Positions 17,232 to 26,528 are shown, counted from the stretch's first letter. The stretch is 64,000 nt of DNA from CAVXYG01 sp963766005 (GCA_963766005.1 CAVXYG010000004.1:62001-126000), one strand, 5' to 3'. Numbers and translations are program-made. The notes: generated from the letters alone by a model not told the origin.

Positions 17232-17504
17232 TCAGCGCGTCGGTGCCGGCAGGGGCGCCGGCTGGGCGAGCCGGGCGACGATCTCCGCTACAGAAGGGTT
17301 GGTCGCCGCGCTGCCGTCCGGGAAACGGACGGTGGGCACCGTACGATTGCCGCCGTTGATGTCCACCACGAAGGCCGCGGCGCCCGGATCGTGCTCGATG
17401 TCGATCTCGCGGAACGACACGCCGGCGCGGGTCAGCTGCGATTTCAAGCGCACGCAGTAGCCGCACCACTGCGTCGTGTACATCGTGACCGTCGCTTCGT
17501 CCAT
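17232..17504 (-). CDS. mrx1: Mycoredoxin-1 (glutaredoxin-like)
   Basis: A 90-residue thioredoxin-fold protein that reduces mixed disulfides with mycothiol. The active site is W13-C14-G-Y-C17, the CGYC signature of Mrx1, and the conserved TVPTVRF loop with cis-Pro follows. The location between nudC and uvrD2 matches Rv3198A. The longer open frame upstream (to 17720) runs antisense into uvrD2 and is not used; ATG 17504 gives the usual family length. The C-terminal tail is Pro-rich. Confidence 0.94.
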   Translation of the reverse strand: MDEATVTMYTTQWCGYCVRLKSQLTRAGVSFREIDIEHDPGAAAFVVDINGGNRTVPTVRFPDGSAATNPSVAEIVARLAQPAPLPAPTR

Positions 17505-17589
17505 GCCAGAACCCCCACGTTGCCTCGTACGCCCGGAAACGGCGCAACGCCTGCTGTTGTTCCCCGGCACCGGCGTGGGAAACTTCACC

Positions 17590-19731
17590 ATGCCCAGCGC
17601 CGAGCAGATTCTCGATGCCCTGGACGACAAGCAGCGGGCCGCGACGCTGGCCGTGGACGGACCGGTGCTCATCCTCGCCGGCGCGGGCAGCGGCAAGACC
17701 CGGACCATCACCCACCGCATCGCCTACGCGTCAGCCATCGGGGCCCAGCGCCCGGACCGCGGTCTCGCGGTGACGTTCACGGCCAAGGCGGCCGGGCAGA
17801 TGCGCGCGCGGCTGGCCGGTCTCGGCGTCTCGGGGGTCGCGGTGATGACGTTCCATGCCGCGGCCCTGCGCCAGCTGCGACACTTCTGGCCGATCGCGGT
17901 CGGCGGACCGGCGCCGCAGCTGGTCGCAGCCAAGGCGCCGCGCCTGGCCGAAGCGGCCGCATCGCTGGGGCTGCCCCGGGACCGGCCGCTCCTGCGCGAC
18001 CTCGCTGCGGAGATCGAGTGGGCAAAAGTCAGCCGGGTCCGCCGCGACGACTACGCCCAAGCCGCGGCCGCTGCCGGACGGCCGCCGCCGGGGGCGCTGA
18101 CCCAGGCCCAGGTAGCCGCCGCCTACGGCGCCTACTGCGACCTCCTCGCCGAGCGGGGCCTGATGGATTTCGAGGATGTGCTGTCGCTGACCGCAGGGCT
18201 GCTCACCGATCGGCCGGACCTCGGCGACCACGTCCGCCAGCGGTACCGGTGGATCACCGTGGACGAGTACCAGGACGTCTCCGCGATCCAGCACGCTCTG
18301 CTGCAGGTGTGGCTCGGCGAGTCCGACCAGATCTGCGTCGTGGGCGACCCGGGGCAGACCATCTACACCTTTGCCGGGGCATCCGCGCAGTACCTCGGCT
18401 CGTTCCGGCGCGAATTCCCGCAGGGGGTCGTCGTCTCCCTTGAGCACTCCTACCGATGCTCGCCGGAGGTCATCTCCGTTGCCAACCGGCTGCTGGGCCC
18501 CGCACGGCGCACGTCGAGCGTGCCGCTGCTGCGGTTGACCTCGCAGCAGCCGCCGGGTGCGCAGCCGCAGATCCGATCCTGCCGGGACGACATCGACGAG
18601 GCGGAGGCCATCGCTGAGCAGGTGGCGGCCTGGGGGGCCAGCGGCATACCGCTGCGGGAGATCGCGGTCCTGGTGCGGATCAATGCGGCGACCGCGCCGA
18701 TCGAGGACGCCCTCGCCGATGCCGGGATCGCCTATGTGATCACCGGCGGGGTGCGGTTCTTCGCACGATCGGAGATCCGCGAGGCGACCATTCGGCTGCG
18801 AGGTGCGGCCAACTCCGCCGGTGCCACCGCTCGGTTGACCGAAGAGGTGGCCGAAGTGCTGGCGGCGATGGGCTTCGTCGCCGGTGCCCCGCCCACCGGC
18901 CGAGGGGCTGTGCGGGAGCGGTGGGAATCGCTGGCCGCGCTGGCGGCATTGGCGGGCGACGTGGCCGCCCGTGAGACCGGCGCGGGCCTGGCGGACTTGG
19001 TGGCCGAACTCGACCGGCGGGCAGCCATGGAAGCCGAGCCGGCAGCGGACGCGGTGACGCTGGCGACGCTGCATGCCGCGAAGGGGCTGGAGTGGGATGC
19101 CGTCTGGATCGCGGGCGTCCAGGAGGGCACGCTGCCCATCAGCCACGCCGACACGGCTGACCGAGTCGAGGAGGAGCGGCGCCTGCTCTACGTCGGCATT
19201 ACCCGCGCGCGACGGGCGCTGGTGCTGAGTTGGTCGGCGGGGCGCAGCGGGGAGCGCGCCGGACGCCGCTCGCCGAGCCGCTTCCTGCGCGACATCGGCC
19301 AGGGGTCCGAGATAGCCGGCGCGACGCTGGAGCCGCAGCACGGCCCGAGCGCGGCGAGGCCCGGCCGCCGCGGCCGCCGGGGGGGACCTACCCTGGGGCG
19401 CTGCCGCATCTGCGGCAAGGGGCTGGCCACTCCGCCGGAGCGTGCACTGCAGCGATGCCGCGCCTGCCCGGAGGAGATCGACCTCGTGCTGCTGGAGCGA
19501 CTGCAGCAGTGGCGCGACCAGCAGGTGGAACCGACGGGAGCGCCTGCCTTCACGGTCTTCACCGACCTCACGCTGCGCGCGATCGCCGAGCTACGCCCCG
19601 GTAGCGATGCCGACCTGCGCAGGATCAGCGGCATCGGACCGGAGAAGGCGCAGCGGTACGGCCCGGTAGTACTGGCGATGGTCGAGGGCACCGGCGAGGC
19701 TGCGGCCGCGGTGGGCCGCGAGTCCTGCTGA
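17590..19731 (+). CDS. uvrD2: DNA helicase UvrD2
   Basis: A 713-residue superfamily 1A helicase. Motifs: AGAGSGKT (30-37), VDEYQDV (D225), VGDPGQTIYTFAGA, LHAAKGLEWDAV and YVGITRARRALVL. The C-terminal region carries a tetracysteine module (C605, C608, C623, C626) and then an HRDC domain (about 640-705, ending in SGIGPEKAQRYG), exactly the UvrD2 architecture of mycobacteria. ATG 17590 is preferred; an in-frame start at 17476 would overlap mrx1 and add unconserved residues. No clear Shine-Dalgarno. Confidence 0.95.
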   Translation: MPSAEQILDALDDKQRAATLAVDGPVLILAGAGSGKTRTITHRIAYASAIGAQRPDRGLAVTFTAKAAGQMRARLAGLGVSGVAVMTFHAAALRQLRHFWPIAVGGPAPQLVAAKAPRLAEAAASLGLPRDRPLLRDLAAEIEWAKVSRVRRDDYAQAAAAAGRPPPGALTQAQVAAAYGAYCDLLAERGLMDFEDVLSLTAGLLTDRPDLGDHVRQRYRWITVDEYQDVSAIQHALLQVWLGESDQICVVGDPGQTIYTFAGASAQYLGSFRREFPQGVVVSLEHSYRCSPEVISVANRLLGPARRTSSVPLLRLTSQQPPGAQPQIRSCRDDIDEAEAIAEQVAAWGASGIPLREIAVLVRINAATAPIEDALADAGIAYVITGGVRFFARSEIREATIRLRGAANSAGATARLTEEVAEVLAAMGFVAGAPPTGRGAVRERWESLAALAALAGDVAARETGAGLADLVAELDRRAAMEAEPAADAVTLATLHAAKGLEWDAVWIAGVQEGTLPISHADTADRVEEERRLLYVGITRARRALVLSWSAGRSGERAGRRSPSRFLRDIGQGSEIAGATLEPQHGPSAARPGRRGRRGGPTLGRCRICGKGLATPPERALQRCRACPEEIDLVLLERLQQWRDQQVEPTGAPAFTVFTDLTLRAIAELRPGSDADLRRISGIGPEKAQRYGPVVLAMVEGTGEAAAAVGRESC

Positions 19732-19909
19732 TCGGTGCCCGGGTGCGGCGGTGGATGGGAGCCGTGTGCGGCTGGCCACGTCGGCGGTGACGCGACTGCA
19801 GTGCGGCGCGATGCAGGGCCGGCGCCGGCATCGCGGCGGAGACCGTGCCGGCCGCCCGCGCCCTGCCGGGCGTCCAACGCGCAGCACGCCGCCGATCGGT
19901 ACCGGCCCG

Positions 19910-20365
19910 TCACCCTGTCGAGGCGTCGCCAGCAGCACGCAACTGGTAGGTGCCCCGCGTCTGCGCCACGACGGTCCCGCTGTCGTCGGTCACTGCCAGC
20001 TCGAGCACGAACTCGGCCCGGCCCTCGTTGTGGACCTGGTCGGTGAGCGTCGCCATCTGCGCCGGGTCGAGCTCCGCTGCCACGTGCACCGGACCCCGGG
20101 CAGGGCGAACGAAGTCGATGGTCATGTGCTTCATGATCGGCACGATGCCCTCCGGCAGCGCGGCCAGCGGCAGCAGGCCGCCGGGCAGCTCCGCGATGGC
20201 GAAGAGGGCTCCGGCGTACATCGTGCCCATATGGTTGGCGTTGCCCTCCAGCGGCATCGTCAGCGCGACCCGGCCCGGGAGGATCTCCGCCACGCGCAGG
20301 CCGAACCGGCCCAGTGCCGGGACCGCGGCGTGCACCAGGGCAGTGGCCTGGTCGGCGCTCATCAT
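19910..20365 (-). CDS. Hotdog-fold DUF4442 / PaaI-type thioesterase-like protein
   Basis: A 151-residue hotdog-fold protein. The segment NHMGTMYAGALFAIAELPGG forms the central helix region typical of DUF4442/YiiD-C thioesterase relatives, followed by HMTIDFVRPARGPVHVAAEL. It may act on an acyl-CoA or simply bind it; the usual catalytic Asp/Asn arrangement is not obvious. Two adjacent ATG codons (20365, 20362) could start it. TAGGGT lies 6 nt upstream, pointing to a leaderless message. Confidence 0.85.
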   Translation of the reverse strand: MMSADQATALVHAAVPALGRFGLRVAEILPGRVALTMPLEGNANHMGTMYAGALFAIAELPGGLLPLAALPEGIVPIMKHMTIDFVRPARGPVHVAAELDPAQMATLTDQVHNEGRAEFVLELAVTDDSGTVVAQTRGTYQLRAAGDASTG

Positions 20366-20371
20366 CGCTCG

Positions 20372-20377
20372 ACCCTA
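20372..20377 (-). promoter_or_regulatory. Candidate -10 hexamer (TAGGGT)
   Basis: On the minus strand TAGGGT precedes ATG 20365 by 6 nt with no Shine-Dalgarno, matching the leaderless pattern seen elsewhere in the window. Confidence 0.4.
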
Positions 20378-20541
20378 GCCGCACCCGTCCAGCGGCCCGT
20401 GGCCGGCGGTCGAGGATCCGATCCGGATCGCAGAGCCGACACGTTTCGGCGACGTCTGCAGCGGGCACGACGGGGTGGACGACCTCGGCGCCACTGCCGG
20501 GGACCATGCGGGCACCAGCCCGCTGATACGGGGGACCAAGG

Positions 20542-20928
20542 ATGAGCAACACGACACCACACACCGCGCCGACGGCGAGCTGGTACACCGATCCGCAGGA
20601 TCCCTCGCGCGAGCGGTACTGGGATGGGGCGGCCTGGTCCGCGCACGTCCGTCCGCGGCAGTCCGCGTCCGACCCCTACGCGCCGGCCACGCCGTACGCG
20701 CAACAGCCTGCCGCCGGCGTCAGCAACGCCTTCTCGATCGCCGGCATCGTCCTGGGGGCGATCGCCTTCCTGTTCTTCCCGGTGCTGTTCGGCCCGATCG
20801 GTCTCGTCCTCGGCGCGGTCGCCAAGAGCAAGGGCGAGCCGCTGGCGAACCGTGCACTCCTGGTGTCCGGCCTGGGCCTGGTGGTGGGGATGCTGCTCGG
20901 CGCGATGCTCGCGACGGCGACCTTCTAG
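20542..20928 (+). CDS. DUF2510/DUF4190-type small membrane protein
   Basis: A 128-residue protein. The N-terminal DUF2510 motif (ASWYTDPQDPSRERYWDGAAW) is a short tryptophan-rich module common in actinobacterial membrane proteins. Two hydrophobic segments (about 63-85 and 105-125) separated by AKSKGEPLANR form a DUF4190-like hairpin. The function is unknown. The stop codon sits inside a tandem 33-bp duplication, whose second copy lies after the stop in the same frame. Confidence 0.85.
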   Translation: MSNTTPHTAPTASWYTDPQDPSRERYWDGAAWSAHVRPRQSASDPYAPATPYAQQPAAGVSNAFSIAGIVLGAIAFLFFPVLFGPIGLVLGAVAKSKGEPLANRALLVSGLGLVVGMLLGAMLATATF

Positions 20929-20960
20929 CTCGGCGCGAAGCTCGCGACGGCGGCGTTCTG
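20895..20960 (+). repeat. 33-bp in-frame tandem duplication across a stop codon
   Basis: Copies 20895-20927 and 20928-20960 match at 29 of 33 positions. Both would encode LGA(M/K)LATA(T/A)F in one frame. The first ends with TAG, while the second has TGG at the equivalent place. Confidence 0.85.
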
Positions 20961-21011
20961 GTTGGACGGGCCGCGACTGAGCGCCCTTCCAGGCGGCCGT
21001 GCCGGGAGCAC

Positions 21012-22370
21012 CTACCCGTCAGCGAAGCCCGGCACCCAACGTTCGATCTCAGCACGAACCTTCACGGTCGCGTCGAGCTGGCACGTCACGCCGGTGGCTC
21101 CCAGCCAGACCCGGTGGATGAGCGCATACTGCGGCGGCAGGTTGAACTTCAACCCGATGCTGAAGTCGGGGTTGCGCGGATCGGAGACTTGGCCGAACAG
21201 CGACCGCAACCATTCGCGGGAGTAGTGGAACTCCTCGTGGCGGGCCGGTTCGATGAACGGTGCCAGATACCTGAGGGCCTGGTCTTCGTCCAGGGTGATG
21301 TGCGGCTTGAGGAAGCCCTCCTGCTGCAGACCGCGGACGACGGTGTGGGCATCGCCGGACAGCGCGATACGCATGAGGCGGCCGACCTCGACGGGCATGC
21401 CCTCCGGCAGGTCCGCCACTGCCCCGAAGTCCAGCACCGCCAGCCGACCGTCGGCGGTGATGCGGAAGTTCCCCGGGTGCGGATCCGCGTGCAGCAGCTG
21501 CGCCCGCGCCGGCGAGCACAGCAGGAAGCGCTGGTAGAGCAGGCCGGCCCGGTCGCGCTCCTCGGGGGAGCCGGCCGCGATGATCGTCGACAGCGGGGTG
21601 CCGTCCACCCACTCGGAGACCAGCACCTTCGGGGAGGCCGCCAGGACATGCGGAACCACGAAGTCCGGGTCGCCCTCGAAGGCAGCAGCGAAACGGCGCT
21701 GCCACTGCGATTCGGCCAGGTAGTCCAGCTCCAGCAGCGCGCTCTTCTTCAGCTCCTCCAGCAGCGGCTTGACGTCCAGGCCGGGCACCCAGCCCGCGAA
21801 GACGCGCCCGAGCCGCATCATCTGGTTGATGTCGGCGGTCAGCGCAGCGCCAGCGCCCGGGTACTGGATCTTGACCGCGACCGGGCGACCGTCGCGCGCC
21901 ACCGCGCGATGCACCTGTCCGATGGAGGCAGACGCGGCGGGGCGGTCGTCGAAGGAGTCGAAGCGGTTGCGCCAATCGGGTCCGATCTCGGCGGACAGGG
22001 CCTCGTGCACGACGTCGGCCGGCATCGGGGGAGCGGACTCCTGCAGCCGGGTGAGCGTGGCGCGGTACGGACCAGCGACGTCCTCCGGGAACGCGGCCTC
22101 GAAGACGCTCATCGCCTGGCCGACTTTCATCGCCCCGCCCTTGAGCTCGCCGAGCACGCGGAAGATCTGCTCGGCCGTGCGCTGCTGGACCTCCGCCGCG
22201 ACCACCTCGGCCGGCTTGCCCCCGAGCCGCTTGCCGACGCCGAGGGCAGCGCGACCGGCGTGTCCGATCGGCAGCGCGGCCATCCGGGCGCTCCGCACGA
22301 ACGCCCGGCTGGGCATCGTTTCGCGGCGCCTGGGCTTGCCGGCGCCGTCATCCATGTCATCCGGACTCAC
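21012..22370 (-). CDS. ABC1/UbiB-family atypical kinase
   Basis: A 452-residue ABC1 (UbiB-like) protein. Diagnostic elements in order: KxGQ helix (MKVGQAMS), Ala-rich nucleotide loop (PAASASIGQVHRA), VAVKIQYPG (ATP Lys), HADPHPGNF (catalytic loop) and LDFGAV (metal Asp). Relatives act in isoprenoid lipid or quinone homeostasis; Rv3197 is the syntenic mycobacterial gene. GTG 22370 or ATG 22355 may start it. No transmembrane segment is evident. The physiological substrate is unknown. Confidence 0.93.
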   Translation of the reverse strand: MSPDDMDDGAGKPRRRETMPSRAFVRSARMAALPIGHAGRAALGVGKRLGGKPAEVVAAEVQQRTAEQIFRVLGELKGGAMKVGQAMSVFEAAFPEDVAGPYRATLTRLQESAPPMPADVVHEALSAEIGPDWRNRFDSFDDRPAASASIGQVHRAVARDGRPVAVKIQYPGAGAALTADINQMMRLGRVFAGWVPGLDVKPLLEELKKSALLELDYLAESQWQRRFAAAFEGDPDFVVPHVLAASPKVLVSEWVDGTPLSTIIAAGSPEERDRAGLLYQRFLLCSPARAQLLHADPHPGNFRITADGRLAVLDFGAVADLPEGMPVEVGRLMRIALSGDAHTVVRGLQQEGFLKPHITLDEDQALRYLAPFIEPARHEEFHYSREWLRSLFGQVSDPRNPDFSIGLKFNLPPQYALIHRVWLGATGVTCQLDATVKVRAEIERWVPGFADG

Positions 22371-22512
22371 CGGACCAGTGTGGCCCAGATCCCGCAGGTC
22401 GGCAGGTCAGGTCGGCGCGGCCGTGGACGCCTCGATCCGGGCCGGTCTCCCGCGCCCGTGGCACCAAACGGGGAGGTCTGTCGTCGAACCGGTCAGGAGC
22501 CGCTCGCGGCAC

Positions 22513-23460
22513 TCACGCCGCAAGGGCGATGCAGCCGCACGCCGGGTGCGGTCCCACCGGTCGAGCACGTACCGTCGCAGTGCGCAGGTCCAGTACCCGC
22601 TCCAACTCTGCGGACCCAGGCGCGAGCCGCCCCCGCAGGACATCGACCGCCGCCAGCGTGTGCTCCGCAGCCAGGGCCACGATCAGCGCGCGGTGATGGG
22701 CTGGCGGGCGCGGTGGCTCGGGTGTGCGCCCGCCGAAGGTCCACTCCGCCCAGTCGCCGCTGCGGCGGTCCGTGCGCAGCGTCCAGCACCGGTAGCAGGC
22801 CGTTCGGCCGGGCACGGTCAGCGGCGAGAGCACCGCGTCGAACGCGCTCACCGTGACGTCGAGATGGGGGATCGCGCCAGCCATCGCCCGACTGCGCGCC
22901 GACGCGCTCCCGTCTGCGAACGTCGTCCCGATCGTGACCAGCAGCGCCGGATCCGTGCTGGTGCTGAGGCGCACCTGCTCGGGGCAGCCGACCAGGGCGG
23001 CCTCCAGCACGGGCACCCAGTTCCGGTCGCCGGAGATCCCGACCGCCGTGGCCTCGGGACGCGGCCGCGAGCGCCGAACGGCTCCGTCCCGGGCCTGCGC
23101 GGCCAATCGGAGGCCGTCGCGGCTTGCCGTTGCGCGGCTGCGGAACGGGTGGCCGTGGTTGGCATCGGTCAGCAGGCCAGCCCGGTCGAGCTCCCGCAGC
23201 AGGAAGTAGGCATCGCGCAGCGGCAGCGGGGCGGCGGCGACCGCCTGCGCCACGTCGTGGCTGCCGTCGAGCCCCGCCAGCCACTCGGCGAGCCCTGCCG
23301 GAGGAGCGACGACCTGGACCACGTGTCGCGCGGAGGCGGCGATCAGCAGGGGTTGGCGGGGCCGCGCGATCACGGCGACGTCGCGGCGCAGCGCAGGCAT
23401 GGCGGGCAGCGGACCGGGGTGCTGGGCGGTCTCGGGGATCAGATCATCGGGCGTCGGCAT
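22513..23460 (-). CDS. E1-like / TOMM leader-binding-like protein (no YcaO partner)
   Basis: A 315-residue protein resembling the E1-like (Ocin-ThiF, cyclodehydratase C-protein) family used to deliver RiPP precursors to YcaO enzymes. Supporting features are a winged-helix-like N-terminus (LPLRDAYFLLRELDRAGLL), a PGRTACYRCW motif near residue 220, and the terminal HPACGC, giving four Cys for a zinc site. The Rossmann loop is weak (VGISGD), so ATP activation is doubtful. Rv3196 is in the same place in M. tuberculosis. No YcaO gene is present in the window. The start overlaps the end of the frameshifted M20 gene by 22 bp. Confidence 0.78.
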   Translation of the reverse strand: MPTPDDLIPETAQHPGPLPAMPALRRDVAVIARPRQPLLIAASARHVVQVVAPPAGLAEWLAGLDGSHDVAQAVAAAPLPLRDAYFLLRELDRAGLLTDANHGHPFRSRATASRDGLRLAAQARDGAVRRSRPRPEATAVGISGDRNWVPVLEAALVGCPEQVRLSTSTDPALLVTIGTTFADGSASARSRAMAGAIPHLDVTVSAFDAVLSPLTVPGRTACYRCWTLRTDRRSGDWAEWTFGGRTPEPPRPPAHHRALIVALAAEHTLAAVDVLRGRLAPGSAELERVLDLRTATVRARPVGPHPACGCIALAA

Positions 23461-24756
23461 GACGGCAGTGTGCCGGGGGCCGCACGCGAGGCTGCTGGGT
23501 TGTCCACAGGTGAACCGAGCGCCATCAGCCGCGCGGCGGCAAGCGCGATGGTGCGGGCGCAGGCGACGACCTCCGACCACCGGACGGATTCGTCGTCGGT
23601 GTGGGCATCGTCGGGCCGACCGGGGCCAAACTGGACGGCCGGCAGCCCGGCCATGCCGAGCACGAGCCGCAGATCGGATCCGTAGGGGGCGGCCGTGAGA
23701 TCGGGTGGCGCCCCTGCCGCTCGGAGTGCGCCGACGATGGCTGCATCCTCGGAGGTGCTGGCACTGGCGAATTCGGCGCCCCACCAGGTGACCTGGGGCG
23801 GGTGGTCGGCGAGCGCCGGCTCGTCTGCTGCCGCACGAGCCACGGCCGCCTCGAAGGACGCACGTGCCTCGTCCAGGGTCTCGCCGAGGCGCACGCCGTA
23901 GCGACCGGTGAGCTGCAGCTCGCCCGGCACGGTGGAGGCCCAGTCGCCGCGCGCGGATCGTCCCGATGCTGATGGGGTAGGCAAGCGGCCATCCGGCGAA
24001 GAGCGGCCCGGCATCGCGGCAGCGCTCGGCCTCCAACGACCGCAGGGCTTGCAGGAGGGCCGGAACCGCGTCGATGGGGTTGCGCCCCTGCCAGCGCAGG
24101 GCGCCGTGGGCGGCCCTGCCGGGGACTCGGATGCGAAACGTCAAGCAGCCGGCATTGGCGCTGACGATCGCGCCGGCAGTCGGCTCGGGGATCAGCGCCG
24201 AGCTGCGGGGAGCCAGGTGCAGCGTGGCCCGGTCGCGCAGCAGGTCGAACGTGCCGGCGCCGCCGTCCTCCTCGGCGCTGACGAGGGCGACGACGACGTC
24301 GCCGGGCAGCCGGGAGCCGCAGCGCGCCAGTGCCGCAGCGGCGATGCACATGGCGGCGACGCCGGACTTCATGTCGCTGGCGCCACGGCCGTGCAGCACC
24401 CCATCCCGCCATCGTGGGCTGAAGAGCGCGGCGTCAGGCGCCGGGACCACATCGGTATGGCCCAGGAGGAGCAGATCGCCGGCGCTGCCGTCACCGGTCA
24501 CGCGGCCGACGACGCGCACCAGGGAGTCGCGGGGCACCTCCATGCCCGGGAAGCCGGGGGCATCGGCGTCGATGGTCACCTCCTGCGCCTCGACATCGAG
24601 GCCCAGTCGCCGCAGCCAACCGGCGGCGCACCACTGGACCTCCGCCTCGGCCGCCGTGCCGCCCACGGAGGGGATGGCGATCAGGTCGGCGGCCAGCTGG
24701 CGCAGCTGCGGCTCGAGGCCCGATACCGCGTCGCCAAGACGTTGCTCGGGGGTCAT
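23439..24756 (-). pseudogene. M20 family metallopeptidase (ArgE/DapE type), single-base frameshift
   Basis: The 5' frame (24756 to about 23950) encodes an intact M20 start: GHTDVVP, HGRGASDMKSG and SAEEDGG supply the dinuclear zinc ligands. After YPISIGTIRA the frame is lost, and the family continues one register away as GDWASTVPGELQLTGRYGVR through VVACARTIALAAARL. At the junction (about 23950-23956) the minus strand reads CGCGCGCGG, where one fewer base would restore the frame. It is either a recent pseudogene or a sequencing error in a CG run. The rest of both halves looks well preserved. Confidence 0.85.
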
Positions 24757-24838
24757 CGCGTCGCTATCGTGACCGGACGCCGCACGCCCCGGCGCCGAAG
24801 CGGACCGGGGCGTGCGAACGAATGCTTGGGCGCGTGCC

Positions 24839-24997
24839 TCAGGCCTTGCCCAGGATGCGGTTGACGTTGGTGCCGCAGACGGGACACTTGCCCTTCGCCA
24901 TCCGCGTGCCCTTTTCGTTCACCGTGACCTCGCCCGTGAATTCGCGCTTCTCCTTGCACTTCACGCAGTAGGCGGTGCCGCTGAACTCCTCGGCCAT
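24839..24997 (-). CDS. DUF5679 zinc-ribbon microprotein
   Basis: A 52-residue protein with two CxxC pairs (YCVKCKEKREF and KCPVCGTNVNRI), a compact zinc ribbon. It matches the small DUF5679 family widespread in actinobacteria. AAGGAGA lies 7 nt before ATG 24997, a strong start, so the longer in-frame reading to 25045 is discarded. It lies between the DUF2342 protease gene and the M20/E1-like pair, all on the same strand. Role unknown; binding nucleic acid or a protein partner is plausible. Confidence 0.87.
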   Translation of the reverse strand: MAEEFSGTAYCVKCKEKREFTGEVTVNEKGTRMAKGKCPVCGTNVNRILGKA

Positions 24998-25148
24998 GTT
25001 GTCTCCTTGTGACATCGTCGACCGGCGGATGCCGGGAACCCACATCGGGGCACAGCCGCCACCCTAAGCCCATCACGCCGAGCGCCGGCGCAACGGGGGC
25101 GCGGCGCGCCACGCGAGTGTGCTGCCGGCACGACACCGCATCGACGGT

Positions 25149-26528
25149 TCAGATCGACGGATCGCCTTGTCCGGGCCCCTCCTCCTCCTCGGAGGTGGGT
25201 TCGCCATCGTCGGTGCTGCGATCCGGAGCGCCGCCGGCGAGCAACTCGCCGGGTAGCGACAGCCCGGAGCGGCCCAGGAAGTCGTGCGGCGATTCGAGGT
25301 CCTCGCTCGTGGGCAGGAGGTCCGGATGCGACCACAGGGCGTCGCGGGCCTCCGGCCCTCCGTCCGCCGCGACGGCGGCCCAGAACACCGCGGCCTCGCG
25401 CAGTCGGCGGGGCCGCATCTCCAGGCCGATGAGCGTGGCGAAGGTCTTCTCGGCGGGACCGCCGGCGGCACGACGTCGGCGGATCGCCTCGGCCTGGGCG
25501 CCCGCCGACGGCAGGCGGTGCTCGGCAGCTTCGGAGACCACCGCCGCGACCCAGCCCTCGACCAGCGCCAGGAGGGTCTCCAGACGAGCCTTGGCCGCCT
25601 CCTGCGCCGGAGTGTCCTGGGGCTCGAAGACGCCGCTGGCCATGATGTCCTGCAGGCCGGAGGGGTCGCTCGGATCGATCTCGGAGGCCGCCTCGGCGAT
25701 GCGGTCCATGTCGACGTGGATACCGCGCGCGTATTCCTCGACCGCGCCGGCTAGCCTCGCCCGCAGCCACGGCACGTGGGCGAACAGCCGCTGGTGGGAG
25801 GCCTCCCGCAGCGCCAGGAACAGCCGCACCTGGTCCAGCGGCAGTTCCAGGCCTTCTGCGTACGCCGTGATGTTGGCCGGGATCAGCGTGGGATGGCCGT
25901 CGCGCGTGAGCGGGACGCCGATGTCGGTCGCGCCGAAGACTTCGCGGGACAACGTGCCCAGCCCCTGGCCCGCCTGCATGGCGAACATCGCCGATCCCAT
26001 CTGGCGGGCCATGCCCAACAGCGGCCCGGCGAGTTCGCCGAGGTCCATCCCGGGCGGAAGCATCTCGCGCAACTGCGGGGGCAGGGCGTCAGCATCCGGC
26101 GACTGGCCGGACATGACCGAGCCGAGCGTCGCCTGCGTCTGCTCGGCGATCGGCTCGATGAAGGACTGCCAGGCGGGCAGTGTCGAGGTCACCCAGTCCG
26201 ACCTGCTCCAGGCCCGGCCGGCGCCCGGCGAGGCGGGGAACGTGGTGCGGTCGTCGAGCCAGAGCTCGGCCAGCCGCACAGCGTCGGCGATGTGGGCCGT
26301 ATCGCCGGCCGTCGGGCTGGGATCGCCTTCCGAGACGGCATGCTGCCGAGCGACCTGCTGGGCCAGGTCCCAGTTGACCGCGCCGGCCTGGGTGCCGGAG
26401 GACCGCATCATCCGGCCGAGTTGCTCCAGCATGGCTCCGAACTGGTCCATCCCGCCGAGCGGGTTGGTGCTCCGCTCGTTCGGGTCATCGTCGTTCGGCT
26501 GAAAGCCGAAGGGCGGACCGCTGCTCAT
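25149..26528 (-). CDS. DUF2342 zinc-dependent metalloprotease-like protein
   Basis: A 459-residue protein of the actinobacterial DUF2342 (putative hydrolase, Rv3195-like) family. Family landmarks include NWDLAQQVARQHA, then the helical segment LFLALREASHQRLFAHVPWL, which holds the E-x2-H-type metal-binding motif, and EMRPRRLREAAVFW near the C-terminus. The acidic tail (EEEEGPGQGD) is variable. AGGAGG precedes ATG 26528. The frame stays open antisense to downstream genes, but that extension is not coding. Substrate unknown. Confidence 0.92.
   Translation of the reverse strand: MSSGPPFGFQPNDDDPNERSTNPLGGMDQFGAMLEQLGRMMRSSGTQAGAVNWDLAQQVARQHAVSEGDPSPTAGDTAHIADAVRLAELWLDDRTTFPASPGAGRAWSRSDWVTSTLPAWQSFIEPIAEQTQATLGSVMSGQSPDADALPPQLREMLPPGMDLGELAGPLLGMARQMGSAMFAMQAGQGLGTLSREVFGATDIGVPLTRDGHPTLIPANITAYAEGLELPLDQVRLFLALREASHQRLFAHVPWLRARLAGAVEEYARGIHVDMDRIAEAASEIDPSDPSGLQDIMASGVFEPQDTPAQEAAKARLETLLALVEGWVAAVVSEAAEHRLPSAGAQAEAIRRRRAAGGPAEKTFATLIGLEMRPRRLREAAVFWAAVAADGGPEARDALWSHPDLLPTSEDLESPHDFLGRSGLSLPGELLAGGAPDRSTDDGEPTSEEEEGPGQGDPSI

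Noticed and set aside
17731..19341. 536-codon minus-strand frame opposite uvrD2
   Set aside because: Shadow of uvrD2; no start context and no recognisable domain.
19732..19909. whiB7-type regulator expected after uvrD2 by synteny
   Set aside because: The 178-bp gap holds no Cys-rich WhiB-like frame.
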